Shown in pieces: positions 1 through 9,775 of a stretch of 64,000 nt of DNA. Numbering within the stretch: the first letter of the stretch is position 1; the number at the start of each line of letters is the position of its first letter. The notes under the pieces are model-generated. The model saw nothing but the letters and a program-made list of their open reading frames with translations. It made no database searches and was not told where the DNA came from. A program made the position numbers and the translations under genes. Source of the stretch: an uncultured Granulosicoccus sp. (GTDB taxonomy: Bacteria; Pseudomonadota; Gammaproteobacteria; Granulosicoccales; Granulosicoccaceae); NCBI GenBank assembly GCA_947499955.1, contig CANMQI010000003.1, positions 186,001 to 250,000 of the forward strand. Direction: 5' to 3'.

Positions 1-970
<970 letters not shown>

Positions 971-1213
971 TTACCTGTCGCGACTCACAGACAAAGGGAA
1001 CGAGCAGGAGTCGAGCGCCAGATTGCAGACAGCGATGACGAGCTGTATGGCCTTGCTGGCGCCCACACCACCACCCGCGGTTTGACGTCTCTTGCCAGGC
1101 TGGTTTCCCAATTCCGGGATCTTGCGACCCGCACCTTGCGCGTCGATTGTACGACTGGGAATCAAGCTGCTATTGTTCCAGATGAGACGCACAGAGACCT
1201 GAGCCCGACACCC

Positions 1214-1627
1214 ATGAAGATATCTGTAGAAACACTCGTCAGTGCACCTCTGGAATCTGTCTGGCATGCCTGGACGACACCACAGGAGATCGTCCAGTGG
1301 AACGCCGCTTCCGATGATTGGCAGACGACGCGCGCAGAAGTCGACCTGCGTGTGGGTGGCCAGTTCTCGTCGCGCATGGAAGCGCGAGATGGCAGTGTCG
1401 GCTTCGATTTCGCCGGAACCTATACCCGCGTGGAACCGATGAGCTTGATCGAGGCATCCTTCGGCGAGCGAACGCTACTCGTTGAATTCCTGTCCCATGC
1501 CGATGGTGTAACCGTACGGGAAACCTTCGATGCCGACCCCAGCCACCCCGCCGAACTGCAACGTGATGGCTGGCAGGCAATTCTGAATCGCTTCGCCCTG
1601 CATGTAACCTCGAAGGACACGCAGTGA
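1214..1627 (+). CDS. SRPBCC / AHSA1-family protein
   Basis: A 137-residue single-domain protein of the START-like (SRPBCC, AHSA1) fold. It starts MKISVETLVSAPLESVWHAW, the usual opening where a beta strand leads into helix alpha1. The middle VGGQFSSRMEARDG and F-AGTYTRVEP blocks, and the C-terminal DGWQAILNRFALHV helix, are also typical. These proteins form a hydrophobic cavity and usually bind small ligands or act as stress-related accessory proteins; the ligand here is unknown. The start at 1214 was chosen because the family homology begins there, although the frame is open further upstream. It lies 249 bp from the divergent Rieske gene and 154 bp before the MarR gene, so it may be a single-gene unit. 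Confidence 0.8.
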   Translation: MKISVETLVSAPLESVWHAWTTPQEIVQWNAASDDWQTTRAEVDLRVGGQFSSRMEARDGSVGFDFAGTYTRVEPMSLIEASFGERTLLVEFLSHADGVTVRETFDADPSHPAELQRDGWQAILNRFALHVTSKDTQ

Positions 1628-1781
1628 GAACACCTTTGCCCGGTGACGGTGCAGCTGATAGACACATCTGAAGATATCGCGACAGAAAGTGCGGACCTGT
1701 CAGATATCATCGCCAGATCCACGGCGTGCGTCGACCTGAGCACGCCGCGACAGACACCGCCTGACAAGCTGGGCCAATGGA

Positions 1782-2252
1782 ATGAACACGGAAAAGACGA
1801 ATTCAAGCACTCCCGAGCTACCGTCCGTCGCGCGCTCGTTACCGATCGCCCTTCTGCGGGCACGCGAGAAGGTCATGGCACCCTTCCGCGAGATGCTGTC
1901 CCGAACCGACATCACCGAACAGCAATGGCGTGTCTTGCGCATACTGTCCGAATGCGGGCCGCAGGACTCCACCCACCTGGCGCAGAAGGCGTGTCTGCTC
2001 TCACCCAGCCTGACGCGCATATCACAGTCCATGCTTGAGAAGGGCTATATCTCCCGCACCGCCAACACGCATGACCGACGGCGGTTGACGCTGGCCATCA
2101 CCGCCAAGGGCCAGCAACTCATTCAGGCCAATATCGAAAGAGCTGCCGAGATATCAGCCTCGTTCAAGCAGGCGCTGGGGGAAGAAAAATACGAGCATCT
2201 GATCGATCTGTTGACTGAACTCGAGGCACTGGACGATCCGTCGAAGAGCTGA
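1782..2252 (+). CDS. MarR-family regulator, HpaR-like
   Basis: A 156-residue winged-helix regulator. The N-terminal part SLPIALLRAREKVMAPFREML followed by TEQQWRVLRIL closely resembles HpaR/HpcR, the repressor of homoprotocatechuate (4-hydroxyphenylacetate) degradation operons. The wing region contains HDRRRLTLAITAKG, the DxR signature of MarR proteins. The gene converges with the symporter gene, with 4 bp between the two stop codons. No hpa catabolic genes are in the window, so the target is unknown. A 7-bp direct repeat AGATATC occurs upstream at 1672-1678 and 1702-1708, one possible self-regulation site, but this is weak. Family assignment is firm; the HpaR-type ligand is inferred from sequence similarity only. 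Confidence 0.85.
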   Translation: MNTEKTNSSTPELPSVARSLPIALLRAREKVMAPFREMLSRTDITEQQWRVLRILSECGPQDSTHLAQKACLLSPSLTRISQSMLEKGYISRTANTHDRRRLTLAITAKGQQLIQANIERAAEISASFKQALGEEKYEHLIDLLTELEALDDPSKS

Positions 2253-2255
2253 ACT

Positions 2256-2272
2256 GTCAAGCCGGGCTTGAC
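2256..2272. terminator. Short convergent stem-loop
   Basis: GTCAAG (2256-2261) and CTTGAC (2267-2272) form an inverted repeat around CCGGG, in the 4-bp gap and the 3' end of the symporter gene. It could act as a bidirectional terminator for the MarR and symporter genes. There is no T-run, so intrinsic termination is uncertain. Confidence 0.35.
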
Positions 2273-3510
2273 GCAGGCAACGCCGCATCCTCTGACTCAT
2301 CAGCTTCACTGCGACTGATGATCGTGGCTCCCACAAGATCTCCAGTGACATTCAGGGCAGTGGCTCCCATACCCACCAGCGCATCGATTGCCGTGAGCAG
2401 CGCAACCGTCTCGATCGGCAAACCCACCTGAGCGAAAACGGTCGCGATCATGATGATGCCGGCACCGGGCACACCGGCAGTACCGATGGTTGCCAGTGTT
2501 CCGACAATGACAATCTGCACCATCTGCATCAGATCCAACGGTACCCCGATGACATTGGCGGCAAAGACCGCCGATATGGCTATCCGGATTGCCGCACCAT
2601 CCATGTTGATCGTGGCTCCCAGAGGCAGAATGAAGCTGTAGACGCGATGAGAGATGCCCATGTTGCTGGCCGCATTCAGGCTCACCGGCAAGGAACCCGA
2701 ACTGCTCTGCGTGGCGAAGGCTGTCACCACTGGCGTTCGAGCATGGCGAATGAAATGTCCGAGATTGGCACCTGACATCAGCATGGCCAGTCCATAAAGA
2801 CCAGCATGCACGAAAAGCGCGACATACAGAACCATGACCATGCCTGCCAGCGAGGTGATGGTGGCGGTGCCCTGCTGTGCAACCGTACCGGCCACGATGG
2901 CAAATATCCCGATGGGCAGGTAATGCAACACGGCGCGCATGATCAACATCGTGGCTTCGTTGAGCCCCTCGACCACCTTCAGAACCTGTCTGGCCGCATC
3001 GCCATGCACCGGGGATTCGCGCAGCTTCAGGAGCGCAAGGCCGAACGTCACCGCCGTGAAGATGATGCCAAGCATGTTCATCTGCGCAAAGGCTGCAAAC
3101 AGATTGTCCGGTACGATGCTGAGTACAACCTGCACGATACTGGCCTGAGCGTTCACCTCGACGGCTGCCGCGTTATCCAGCTGCATGCCAGTGCCCGGAG
3201 ACAACAGGCTCGCCACGGCGATACCAACGATCATGGCAACTGCCGTGGACAACAGATACCACAGAACAGTCTTCTTCCCCAGTCGTCCGACACCAGCGGT
3301 GTCGCCCTGGTTGACACCTGAGATAAGGGTGAACAGCACAATCGGCACGATCAAGAATTTCAGCAGCCTCAACAGCAGCTCACCGAAGGGTGCGAACCAG
3401 TCGACAACGGATTGTCCGGCAAACAGTCCCGCAAGAATCCCCAGTACCAATGCAACGGTGATACGCAGAACCAGAGACGACTCTGTATAGGCCTTGAATG
3501 ATGCTTGCAT
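2257..3510 (-). CDS. Dicarboxylate/amino acid:cation symporter (DAACS family)
   Basis: A 417-residue inner-membrane Na+ or H+ coupled symporter related to GltP/DctA/SstT. Hydrophobic helices run through the whole protein. The transport-core signatures are present: the serine-rich hairpin SSSGSLP at 269-275, NMDGAA at 302-307 in TM7, GVPGAG at 346-351 in the second hairpin, and D376...N387...D391 in TM8. These residues bind the acidic or neutral amino-acid substrate and cations in the family. The ATG at 3510 was chosen over more upstream starts because the family homology begins with MQASFKAY and a GGGA sequence precedes it. The substrate (glutamate/aspartate, C4-dicarboxylate or small neutral amino acid) cannot be settled from sequence. 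Confidence 0.9.
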   Translation of the reverse strand: MQASFKAYTESSLVLRITVALVLGILAGLFAGQSVVDWFAPFGELLLRLLKFLIVPIVLFTLISGVNQGDTAGVGRLGKKTVLWYLLSTAVAMIVGIAVASLLSPGTGMQLDNAAAVEVNAQASIVQVVLSIVPDNLFAAFAQMNMLGIIFTAVTFGLALLKLRESPVHGDAARQVLKVVEGLNEATMLIMRAVLHYLPIGIFAIVAGTVAQQGTATITSLAGMVMVLYVALFVHAGLYGLAMLMSGANLGHFIRHARTPVVTAFATQSSSGSLPVSLNAASNMGISHRVYSFILPLGATINMDGAAIRIAISAVFAANVIGVPLDLMQMVQIVIVGTLATIGTAGVPGAGIIMIATVFAQVGLPIETVALLTAIDALVGMGATALNVTGDLVGATIISRSEADESEDAALPASSPA

Positions 3511-3926
3511 GAATTCCCGATAGAGTCTGTTGGGGAGAATGTGTCTGGTGCAGCAATGACGATTGCCAGACAGCCTCCACTTGCAGGACATGAAGCCGCC
3601 AAGCATATGGACTGTCACGGCACGCACAAGATTGACCGCTGCGCACAAGTGTTAGTGCGACACAACAAGCGAAGACAGGCTACCCTCTGCGCCCTGCGGA
3701 TCATACCGGCAAGGTGAGCTGCTGCATCGCTACTGGCAAAAGTCACCACTGACCACACGGCATTTTTGTAGATCTGTCAACGCCGTCTTCACCTGGCTCC
3801 GGTACCGGATAATCCTCCACCCATGATGCGTATTGACCGAAGAGGCCGACCTGCCTTCCTCCGGAGTGAGGCGCTCACACGCCAGACCGACCACCACCAC
3901 CAACCCAATCAAGGAACACCTGTTTA
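3511..3926. other. Intergenic region between divergent symporter and cytochrome c genes
   Basis: 416 bp without a credible gene. On the minus strand TTGTGC (3624-3629) and TATGCT (3602-3607), 16 bp apart, form a weak candidate promoter for the symporter. Near the cytochrome gene an inverted repeat GTGAG-GCG-CTCAC lies at 3866-3878, about 50 bp before the start codon, and could be an operator or short hairpin. I find no convincing sigma-70 promoter for the cytochrome operon. Confidence 0.4.
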
Positions 3927-5213
3927 ATGATCAGAACCATTCTTGTCAGTGTGACCGCATTGGCGGTACTGGCGATGGGGGCGTTTGCCGTCTACGCGTA
4001 CAGCCCGGAAATAGAAGCCATCTCAGCCGATAGCGTGCAGGAATTCGATACCGCATCTGTGGAACGTGGCCGCGTGCTGGCAGCAGCGGGCTATTGTGCA
4101 ACCTGTCACACCGCACAAGGTGGCGAGCCGTGGGCCGGCAACTATCCGATGGAAACCGGTTTTGGCACCCTGTATTCAACCAACATCACCCCGGACCCGG
4201 AATTCGGCATCGGCGACTGGTCAGCCGAGGCCTTCAGGCGCGCCATGCATGAAGGCGTCGATCGTGAGGGCAAGCACCTGTTCCCGGCTTTTCCCTACAA
4301 CCATTTCACGTTGATGAGTGACCAGGATGTGGATGATATCTATGCCTACATCATGAGTGAGGTCCCGCCAGTGCAATCCACACAGAAGGAAAACGAGCTG
4401 CCCTTCCCGCTTGATCAACGGTTCCTGCAAGCTGGCTGGAAGCTGCTGTTCGTGGACTCTGGAAAATACGAAACCGACACCAGTCAGTCAGACGAATGGA
4501 ACCGTGGTGCCTATCTGGTCGAGGGTGTCGCACACTGTGGAGCCTGTCATACGCCGCGCAATGCACTGGGCGCCGAGATCGACAGCGCAAGCTTCGACGG
4601 AGCCGCCATAGATCGCTGGATTGCCCCGGCTCTGAACGAGAAGAACAACGCCGCCATTCGCTGGACAGCGCAGGACTACAGTGAGTATCTGAAGGCCGGT
4701 GGTACACGAGCACATGGTATTGCCGCAGGCCCGATGGGACCTGTCGTGCACGCTGGCATCCGGGAATTGTCCGATAGCGACCTGCAAGCCATCGGTATCT
4801 ATCTCGCTGAACAGGCAGGCGTACCGGCAAGCGCCGAGGATACCGCGGGAATCATTGCGGCCAGCCTGGCAAAGGGCAAACCGCAGAAGACTTACCGTCA
4901 GGATCAGGGAGAGCGGCTTTATCTGACAGCCTGCGCTTCCTGTCATTACAACGGTGAACAGATCGAGCTGGGGCGGCCCGACCTGGGAGTCAACTCCGCC
5001 ACTCGACTTGACGAACCGGACAACCTGATCCACGTGATACTCGACGGTGTGGGTAACGAAGAAGGCCTTCCCGGCATTGTCATGCCCGGCTTTCGCAATG
5101 CCCTCGACGATCAGGAGGTCGCCTCGATTGCAGCCTACCTGCGTCGCTCACGTACCGACAAGCAGGAATGGTCAGACCTCAGCGACGCCGTATCGGCCAT
5201 TCGAGCCCACTGA
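3927..5213 (+). CDS. Tri-haem cytochrome c subunit of a molybdenum hydroxylase/dehydrogenase
   Basis: A 428-residue exported c-type cytochrome with an N-terminal hydrophobic segment (about residues 4-24) serving as signal or anchor. Three CxxCH haem sites occur at C57-C60-H61, C204-C207-H208 and C336-C339-H340, spaced like the three cytochrome domains of alcohol-dehydrogenase cytochrome subunits. In this family the protein passes electrons from a periplasmic dehydrogenase to ubiquinone or the respiratory chain. The next gene (IorA-like) begins 15 bp downstream, so the three genes form one operon. The arrangement recalls nicotinate and aldehyde dehydrogenases, where cytochrome domains are fused or co-encoded. 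Cytochrome type is certain; the donor is inferred from the neighbours. Confidence 0.93.
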   Translation: MIRTILVSVTALAVLAMGAFAVYAYSPEIEAISADSVQEFDTASVERGRVLAAAGYCATCHTAQGGEPWAGNYPMETGFGTLYSTNITPDPEFGIGDWSAEAFRRAMHEGVDREGKHLFPAFPYNHFTLMSDQDVDDIYAYIMSEVPPVQSTQKENELPFPLDQRFLQAGWKLLFVDSGKYETDTSQSDEWNRGAYLVEGVAHCGACHTPRNALGAEIDSASFDGAAIDRWIAPALNEKNNAAIRWTAQDYSEYLKAGGTRAHGIAAGPMGPVVHAGIRELSDSDLQAIGIYLAEQAGVPASAEDTAGIIAASLAKGKPQKTYRQDQGERLYLTACASCHYNGEQIELGRPDLGVNSATRLDEPDNLIHVILDGVGNEEGLPGIVMPGFRNALDDQEVASIAAYLRRSRTDKQEWSDLSDAVSAIRAH

Positions 5214-5227
5214 ATACAACAGGAACA

Positions 5228-5701
5228 ATGATGATCAACTTCAAGATTAATGGGCAGGATGTCAGCATTGATGCCGACCCCGCCACGCCGTTGCTCTGGG
5301 CAATCCGGGATGAAATAGGACTGACAGGAACCAAATTCGGTTGCGGAATCGGCATGTGTGGCGCCTGTACGGTCCACGTCGGTGGCCGGGCCACTCGTTC
5401 CTGCATAACGCCCCTGTCGGAAGTGGAAGGGACTGACATAACCACGATCGAGGGGCTTGACACCGATGGCCAGCACCCGGTGCAGATTGCCTGGAATGAC
5501 CTGCGCGTTCCACAATGTGGTTACTGCCAATCGGGTCAGATCATGCAGGCCGCGGCCCTGTTGAAGGATATCCCGAACCCGAGCGATGAGGACATCGACG
5601 CCGTCATGACCGGCAATCTCTGTCGCTGCATGACCTACCCCCGCATTCGTAGCGCTGTTCGTCAGGCTGCCTCTGCCAACAAGGAGACAATCAGCGAATG
5701 A
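5228..5701 (+). CDS. (2Fe-2S) subunit of molybdenum hydroxylase (IorA/CoxS type)
   Basis: A 157-residue small subunit of the xanthine-oxidase family. The plant-type [2Fe-2S] cluster ligands are C39, C44, C47 and C59; the second cluster, near the molybdenum cofactor, uses C97-x2-C100 and C132-x-C134. It transfers electrons from the Mo subunit to the next carrier. There is no signal peptide, so export would be by hitch-hiking on the Tat-targeted large subunit. Two adjacent ATG codons (5228 and 5231) are possible starts; 5228 is given. The stop codon overlaps the ATG of the large subunit (ATGA, 5698-5701), indicating translational coupling. Length and cysteine spacing fit isoquinoline 1-oxidoreductase alpha subunits. 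Confidence 0.93.
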   Translation: MMINFKINGQDVSIDADPATPLLWAIRDEIGLTGTKFGCGIGMCGACTVHVGGRATRSCITPLSEVEGTDITTIEGLDTDGQHPVQIAWNDLRVPQCGYCQSGQIMQAAALLKDIPNPSDEDIDAVMTGNLCRCMTYPRIRSAVRQAASANKETISE

Positions 5702-8007
5702 TCATCGATAAACTGCGACAGAAGAACCAGACTCAGCCCGACATGACACGTCGTGGCTTCCTGATTTCCATGGCAGCCACGGGCGCAGCCTTTGGATTCC
5801 CTCTGGCGACTCAGGCAGCCATGAACCCCGTGGCAGCTGATGGGGCGCCCATCAAGGCTGCTGGGCAGACGTTCGAACCTACCCTGTGGTACTGGATCGA
5901 TACCGATGGACAGGTGAACGTCAACATCACTCGCGCGGAAATGGGACAGCACGTGGGTACTGCCATTGCCAGAATACTGGCCGATGAGCTGGAAGTATCC
6001 TGGGAAAATGTCCATATCACGCATGTCGACACCGACGAGAAATGGGGCACGATGGTCACCGGCGGCAGCTGGTCCATCTGGCAGAGCTGGCCGGTATACC
6101 GCAAGGCCGGTGCTGCCGGACGTACGGCTCTGATCGACGCGGCAGCCAGCCGCTGGGGTGTGGACGCATCGCAGTGTACTGCCAGTAATGGGCAGGTCAG
6201 CAGTGGTGCTCAGACCATCAGTTACGGTGAGCTGGTCAAGGCCGGACTGTCTCGCAGCTTCAGCGAAGACGAGCTGAACCAGCTACCGCTCAAAGACCAT
6301 TCGGAACTGCAACTGGTCGGCAAGGATGTCAAGGCACTGGATATCGTCAACAAGACCAATGGCAAGGCAATCTACGGTCTCGATGCAAGGATTGACGGTA
6401 TGGTATACGGCGTGCCACTGTTGCCGCCTACCCGACTGGGTTCCAGTGTTGCATCAGTGGATGACAGCGAGGCAAAATCGGTCAAGGGCTATCTGCAGAC
6501 ACTCACGCTGGATGACCCGTCCAACACGGTACCCGGTTGGGTTGTTGTCATCGGTGAATCACTGATGGCCGCCAAATGGGCCTCGGACAAGGTCAAGGTC
6601 AACTGGAATGCCGGAGACACGGCTGACGTGTCCGAAGCGGATATTCAGGCGCATTCACGGGCCCTGATTGCAGACGGCACCACCGGTGCCATACTGGACA
6701 CCGGTAACGCCGAGACAGGCGCAGCGTTTGCCGATGCCGGGGATACGCTGGAAGCCGAGTACACCACCTCCACGGTTCTGCACTTTCAGCTCGAACCTGT
6801 CAACGCAACGGCATTTCGCAACAAGGAAGGCGTCTGGGAAATTCACACGGGAAACCAGTGGCAGTCACTCATACTTCCGACGCTCTCCGAGGCTCTGGGT
6901 GAAGAGAGCAAGAACATTGTCATGCGATCCTATCTGCTGGGTGGCGGCTTTGGTCGTCGTCTGAACGGGGACTATGCGGTACCGGCAGCCCTGGCTTCCA
7001 AGGCGCTTGATGGCAAGCCCGTCAAGCTGGTCCTGTTTCGTGAGGACGATGCACAATTCGACAGCCCGCGCTCACCGAGTGTGCAGACGCTGCGCATGGC
7101 CTTCGACGGCGACCAGACGGTCACTGCCATGGAACACCACGCCGCAGCAGGTTGGCCAACAGGTGTCCTGGTCCCCTCTTTCATGCCCAAGGGCATCAAC
7201 GACGTAGCCTATGACCCCTTCGCCATCGATGGCGCTGATCACTGGTATTCGGTGGGCGCTCATCAGGTGCGTGCCATTCCCAACGACCTGGCCAACCGGA
7301 CTTTCCGACCGGGCTGGTTGAGATCGGTCGGCCCTGGCTGGACCAACTTTGCCGTGGAGAGCTTCATGGACGAGGCAGCCCACAAGCTGGGCAAGGATCC
7401 TCTGGCCTTTCGCCTCGAACACTTGACGGCTGAAGGCATGAATGCAGGCTCCGCACCCAACTCGACAGGTGGTGCAAAGCGTCAGGCAACCGTGCTGCAG
7501 CGCGTGGCAGAACTCTCGGATTACGCGCGTACCGATCTGGGCGCTGATACCGCCATCGGCATTGCAACGACCTTCGGTCAGTCTCGTGGCATGCCCACCT
7601 GGACAGCCGCTGCCGTGCAGCTGCATGTTGACCGCAAAACAGGCACGATCGACGTTCAGAAGATGTGGCTGGTATTCGATTGCGGAACCGTGGTGGACCC
7701 CGATGGCGCTCGTGCGCAGTGTGAAGGCGCGGCACTGTGGGGTCTGTCAATGGCTTTGCATGAGGGCACAGAGATCGAAAATGGCAATGTGCAAGCCCGA
7801 AACCTGAACACCTATACGCCTCTTCGCATGATTGATACCCCGGATATGGAAATCGAATTCATCGATAGTGAAGAAGTGCCGGTGGGCCTGGGCGAGCCCG
7901 GAGCGACCGTGATTGCACCGGCAATCGCCAATGCGATCTACAAGGCGGTCGGCGCCAGAATGCGGCACCTGCCCATCTCACCCGAAGCTGTGCTGCAGTC
8001 ACTGTAG
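5698..8007 (+). CDS. Molybdopterin-binding large subunit, IorB-type (aldehyde or N-heteroaromatic oxidoreductase)
   Basis: A 769-residue Mo-cofactor subunit of the xanthine-oxidase superfamily in the two-subunit IorB branch. A Tat signal is visible: TRRGFLIS at 17-24 followed by a hydrophobic stretch, predicting a periplasmic enzyme. GGGFGRR at 415-421 is the cofactor-loop motif of this branch, and the C-terminal GEPG motif holds the catalytic glutamate E733. No FAD subunit is present; electrons are expected to go via the [2Fe-2S] subunit to the tri-haem cytochrome encoded first in the operon. Family substrates are aldehydes and N-heterocycles such as isoquinoline or nicotinate; sequence alone does not decide. 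No XdhC/MocA-type maturation gene is adjacent. Confidence 0.92.
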   Translation: MIIDKLRQKNQTQPDMTRRGFLISMAATGAAFGFPLATQAAMNPVAADGAPIKAAGQTFEPTLWYWIDTDGQVNVNITRAEMGQHVGTAIARILADELEVSWENVHITHVDTDEKWGTMVTGGSWSIWQSWPVYRKAGAAGRTALIDAAASRWGVDASQCTASNGQVSSGAQTISYGELVKAGLSRSFSEDELNQLPLKDHSELQLVGKDVKALDIVNKTNGKAIYGLDARIDGMVYGVPLLPPTRLGSSVASVDDSEAKSVKGYLQTLTLDDPSNTVPGWVVVIGESLMAAKWASDKVKVNWNAGDTADVSEADIQAHSRALIADGTTGAILDTGNAETGAAFADAGDTLEAEYTTSTVLHFQLEPVNATAFRNKEGVWEIHTGNQWQSLILPTLSEALGEESKNIVMRSYLLGGGFGRRLNGDYAVPAALASKALDGKPVKLVLFREDDAQFDSPRSPSVQTLRMAFDGDQTVTAMEHHAAAGWPTGVLVPSFMPKGINDVAYDPFAIDGADHWYSVGAHQVRAIPNDLANRTFRPGWLRSVGPGWTNFAVESFMDEAAHKLGKDPLAFRLEHLTAEGMNAGSAPNSTGGAKRQATVLQRVAELSDYARTDLGADTAIGIATTFGQSRGMPTWTAAAVQLHVDRKTGTIDVQKMWLVFDCGTVVDPDGARAQCEGAALWGLSMALHEGTEIENGNVQARNLNTYTPLRMIDTPDMEIEFIDSEEVPVGLGEPGATVIAPAIANAIYKAVGARMRHLPISPEAVLQSL

Positions 8008-8024
8008 CTGAGGTATCGACGGAT

Positions 8025-8099
8025 GCAGGTTTCTGCCACTTTGCGCAAAACCTGCCGTTACCGGAGTATTGATGAGCCGGCGGGAACCTGTAATACTCC
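8025..8099 (+). terminator. Two successive stem-loops after the Mo-hydroxylase operon
   Basis: The first stem pairs GCAGGTTT (8025-8032) with AAACCTGC (8048-8055). The second pairs GGAGTATT (8063-8070) with AATACTCC (8092-8099). Both are perfect 8-bp stems with long loops and no T-run. They lie 18-92 bp after the last gene and may end or stabilise the operon transcript. Confidence 0.4.
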
Positions 8100-8184
8100 C
8101 GCTCGGCGTGTTTTCCAGCAGATTGCATTCATGCGTCTGCTCATGACGAACACCCACAAGGCCTGTTGATCACCGACATGCCTT

Positions 8185-8877
8185 GTGCTCTCCATACTTG
8201 CGGAAGAATGTCAGACCATCAACAACTTAGCTCACACGATTGACCAGCTCCTGGTCTGGTTCGATCTTGCCGGTGTTGCTGTCTTTGCCGTCAGTGGTGC
8301 TCTGGTCGCGTCACGCAAGTGTCTCGACCCGGTAGGCTTTGCGCTGATTGCCACCGTCACCGGCATTGGTGGCGGTACGCTACGCGATCTGTTGCTGGGT
8401 CAGCCCGTCTTCTGGGTCAGCCAACCGCACTTCGTGGGTCTTTGTGTTGTCGTATCGCTATTCGTCTTCTTCGCAGCACCCTTTGTCGAGTACCGCTACC
8501 GGCTGCTGCTCTGGGCCGATGCCATCGGCCTCAGCCTGTTCAGTGTGCTGGGGGCCAAACTCGCGATCGTCTCGGGCTCCGGAACCACCATCGCCATCGT
8601 CATGGGTCTGTCCACAGCCACCTTCGGCGGCCTGATTCGTGATGTGCTTTGCGGCGAGATTCCACTCATTCTGCGTCACGAGATCTACGCAACAGCGGCC
8701 CTGACAGGCGCTCTGGTATACGCCTGTCTGGCCTCGTACACGCAGCTGCCCTATCTGATTCCGGAGTTGTTCGGTGTCATCACCTGCTTTGCGGTTCGGG
8801 CGCTGGGACTGATCCGCGGGCTCTCATTACCCACCTATCGGCCACGCGCAGGCCGTGAGTACCCTACGGAACAGTGA
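8185..8877 (+). CDS. TRIC-type cation channel family protein (UPF0126, YicG-like)
   Basis: A 230-residue inner-membrane protein made of two repeated modules of about three helices each. The first repeat contains GVAVFAVSGALVASRK and GGGTLRDLL; the second contains GLSLFSVLGAKLA and FGGLIRDVL. The paired GGxxRD motifs are the signature of prokaryotic TRIC homologues, which form trimeric cation channels; some bacterial members have been linked to glycine uptake. The start is uncertain: the only long reading uses GTG at 8185, giving a slightly long N-terminus without a clear ribosome-binding site, and a CTG or other weak start nearer to LLVWFDLAGV is possible. It appears to be a single gene between the Mo-hydroxylase operon and mtfA. 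Confidence 0.85.
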   Translation: MLSILAEECQTINNLAHTIDQLLVWFDLAGVAVFAVSGALVASRKCLDPVGFALIATVTGIGGGTLRDLLLGQPVFWVSQPHFVGLCVVVSLFVFFAAPFVEYRYRLLLWADAIGLSLFSVLGAKLAIVSGSGTTIAIVMGLSTATFGGLIRDVLCGEIPLILRHEIYATAALTGALVYACLASYTQLPYLIPELFGVITCFAVRALGLIRGLSLPTYRPRAGREYPTEQ

Positions 8878-8969
8878 CGCTGACGAGCTGGATTGCTCAC
8901 TGGATCTTGCAATATCGGCTAACGCCAACAGTTCCTGTAAACCTTCCGGAATAACAGTTCGAGTCTTGC

Positions 8970-9725
8970 ATGTTCGAGTTTCTCAGGCAATGGCGCAAGC
9001 AACGCATACTGGCCAGTAGCCCCTATTGCGTATCGGACTGGCAACAGGCAGCGGCGCGGCTGCCCGTACTCGATCGCCTGAGCCAGCGGCAAAAGTCGAG
9101 TCTGTACGAACTGGCCACTCTTTTCCTGCACACCAGGAATTTCAGTGGAGCCGGAGGGCTCGAACTGAGCGATGCGATGCGTCAGTCCATCTCCTTGCAA
9201 GCCTGCCTGCCGATTCTGAATCTGGGCCTGGACTGGTACAACGGCTGGTCGAACATCATCGTATACCCCGACGCGTTCAGGCGGGAGAGCAGTGTCGTTG
9301 ACGAATACGGTGTCACGCACTCGGGCAGTCGCAACTTGAGTGGTGAAGCCTGGCTGCGCGGGCCCGTGGTGCTATCGTGGAAGGATGCCGAAAACGCGGG
9401 ATGGGTCGATGGGCACAATGTCGTCATCCACGAGTTCGTACACAAGCTCGATATGCTCAACGGTCGTGCGAACGGTTTTCCACCCATGCAGCATGGGATG
9501 AATCCACGAGCCTGGTCTCGATTGATGAGCGAGGCCTTCGAGGACTTCCGATTGAACCCCAAGGTCGGACTGGATCGTTACGGGGCCACCGACCCGGCAG
9601 AGTTCTTTGCCGTACTCAGCGAGGTGTTCTTCGAAACACCGGACAATCTGATTGCGGCCTATCCACAACTCTATACACTGATGACGCAGTTCTACCTGCA
9701 GGACCCGTCAGGACGACAACAGTGA
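8970..9725 (+). CDS. mtfA: MtfA-type zinc peptidase (M90 family)
   Basis: A 251-residue soluble protein matching MtfA/YeeI. The zinc-binding motif HEFVH is at 154-158 (H154, E155, H158), followed by KLDMLNG. The third-ligand region DPAEFFAVLSEVFFE is at 209-222, which is nearly identical across the family. E. coli MtfA is an aminopeptidase that binds the regulator Mlc and so influences glucose PTS expression. No mlc or PTS gene is visible here, so that role may not carry over. The gene starts 92 bp after the preceding gene and ends 50 bp before the convergent LpxR-like gene. A weak hairpin AGGCG/CGCCT (9744-9760) sits between them. Confidence 0.92.
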   Translation: MFEFLRQWRKQRILASSPYCVSDWQQAAARLPVLDRLSQRQKSSLYELATLFLHTRNFSGAGGLELSDAMRQSISLQACLPILNLGLDWYNGWSNIIVYPDAFRRESSVVDEYGVTHSGSRNLSGEAWLRGPVVLSWKDAENAGWVDGHNVVIHEFVHKLDMLNGRANGFPPMQHGMNPRAWSRLMSEAFEDFRLNPKVGLDRYGATDPAEFFAVLSEVFFETPDNLIAAYPQLYTLMTQFYLQDPSGRQQ

Positions 9726-9775
9726 TGCACGACAGGCTGTGCGAGGCGATGGTAGCGCCTGCGTGATATCGACCA

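Noticed and set aside
1672-1708. Two AGATATC repeats upstream of the MarR gene as an operator
   Set aside because: Only 7 bp each, direct rather than inverted, and 74-110 bp from the start codon. Too weak to list as a regulatory site.
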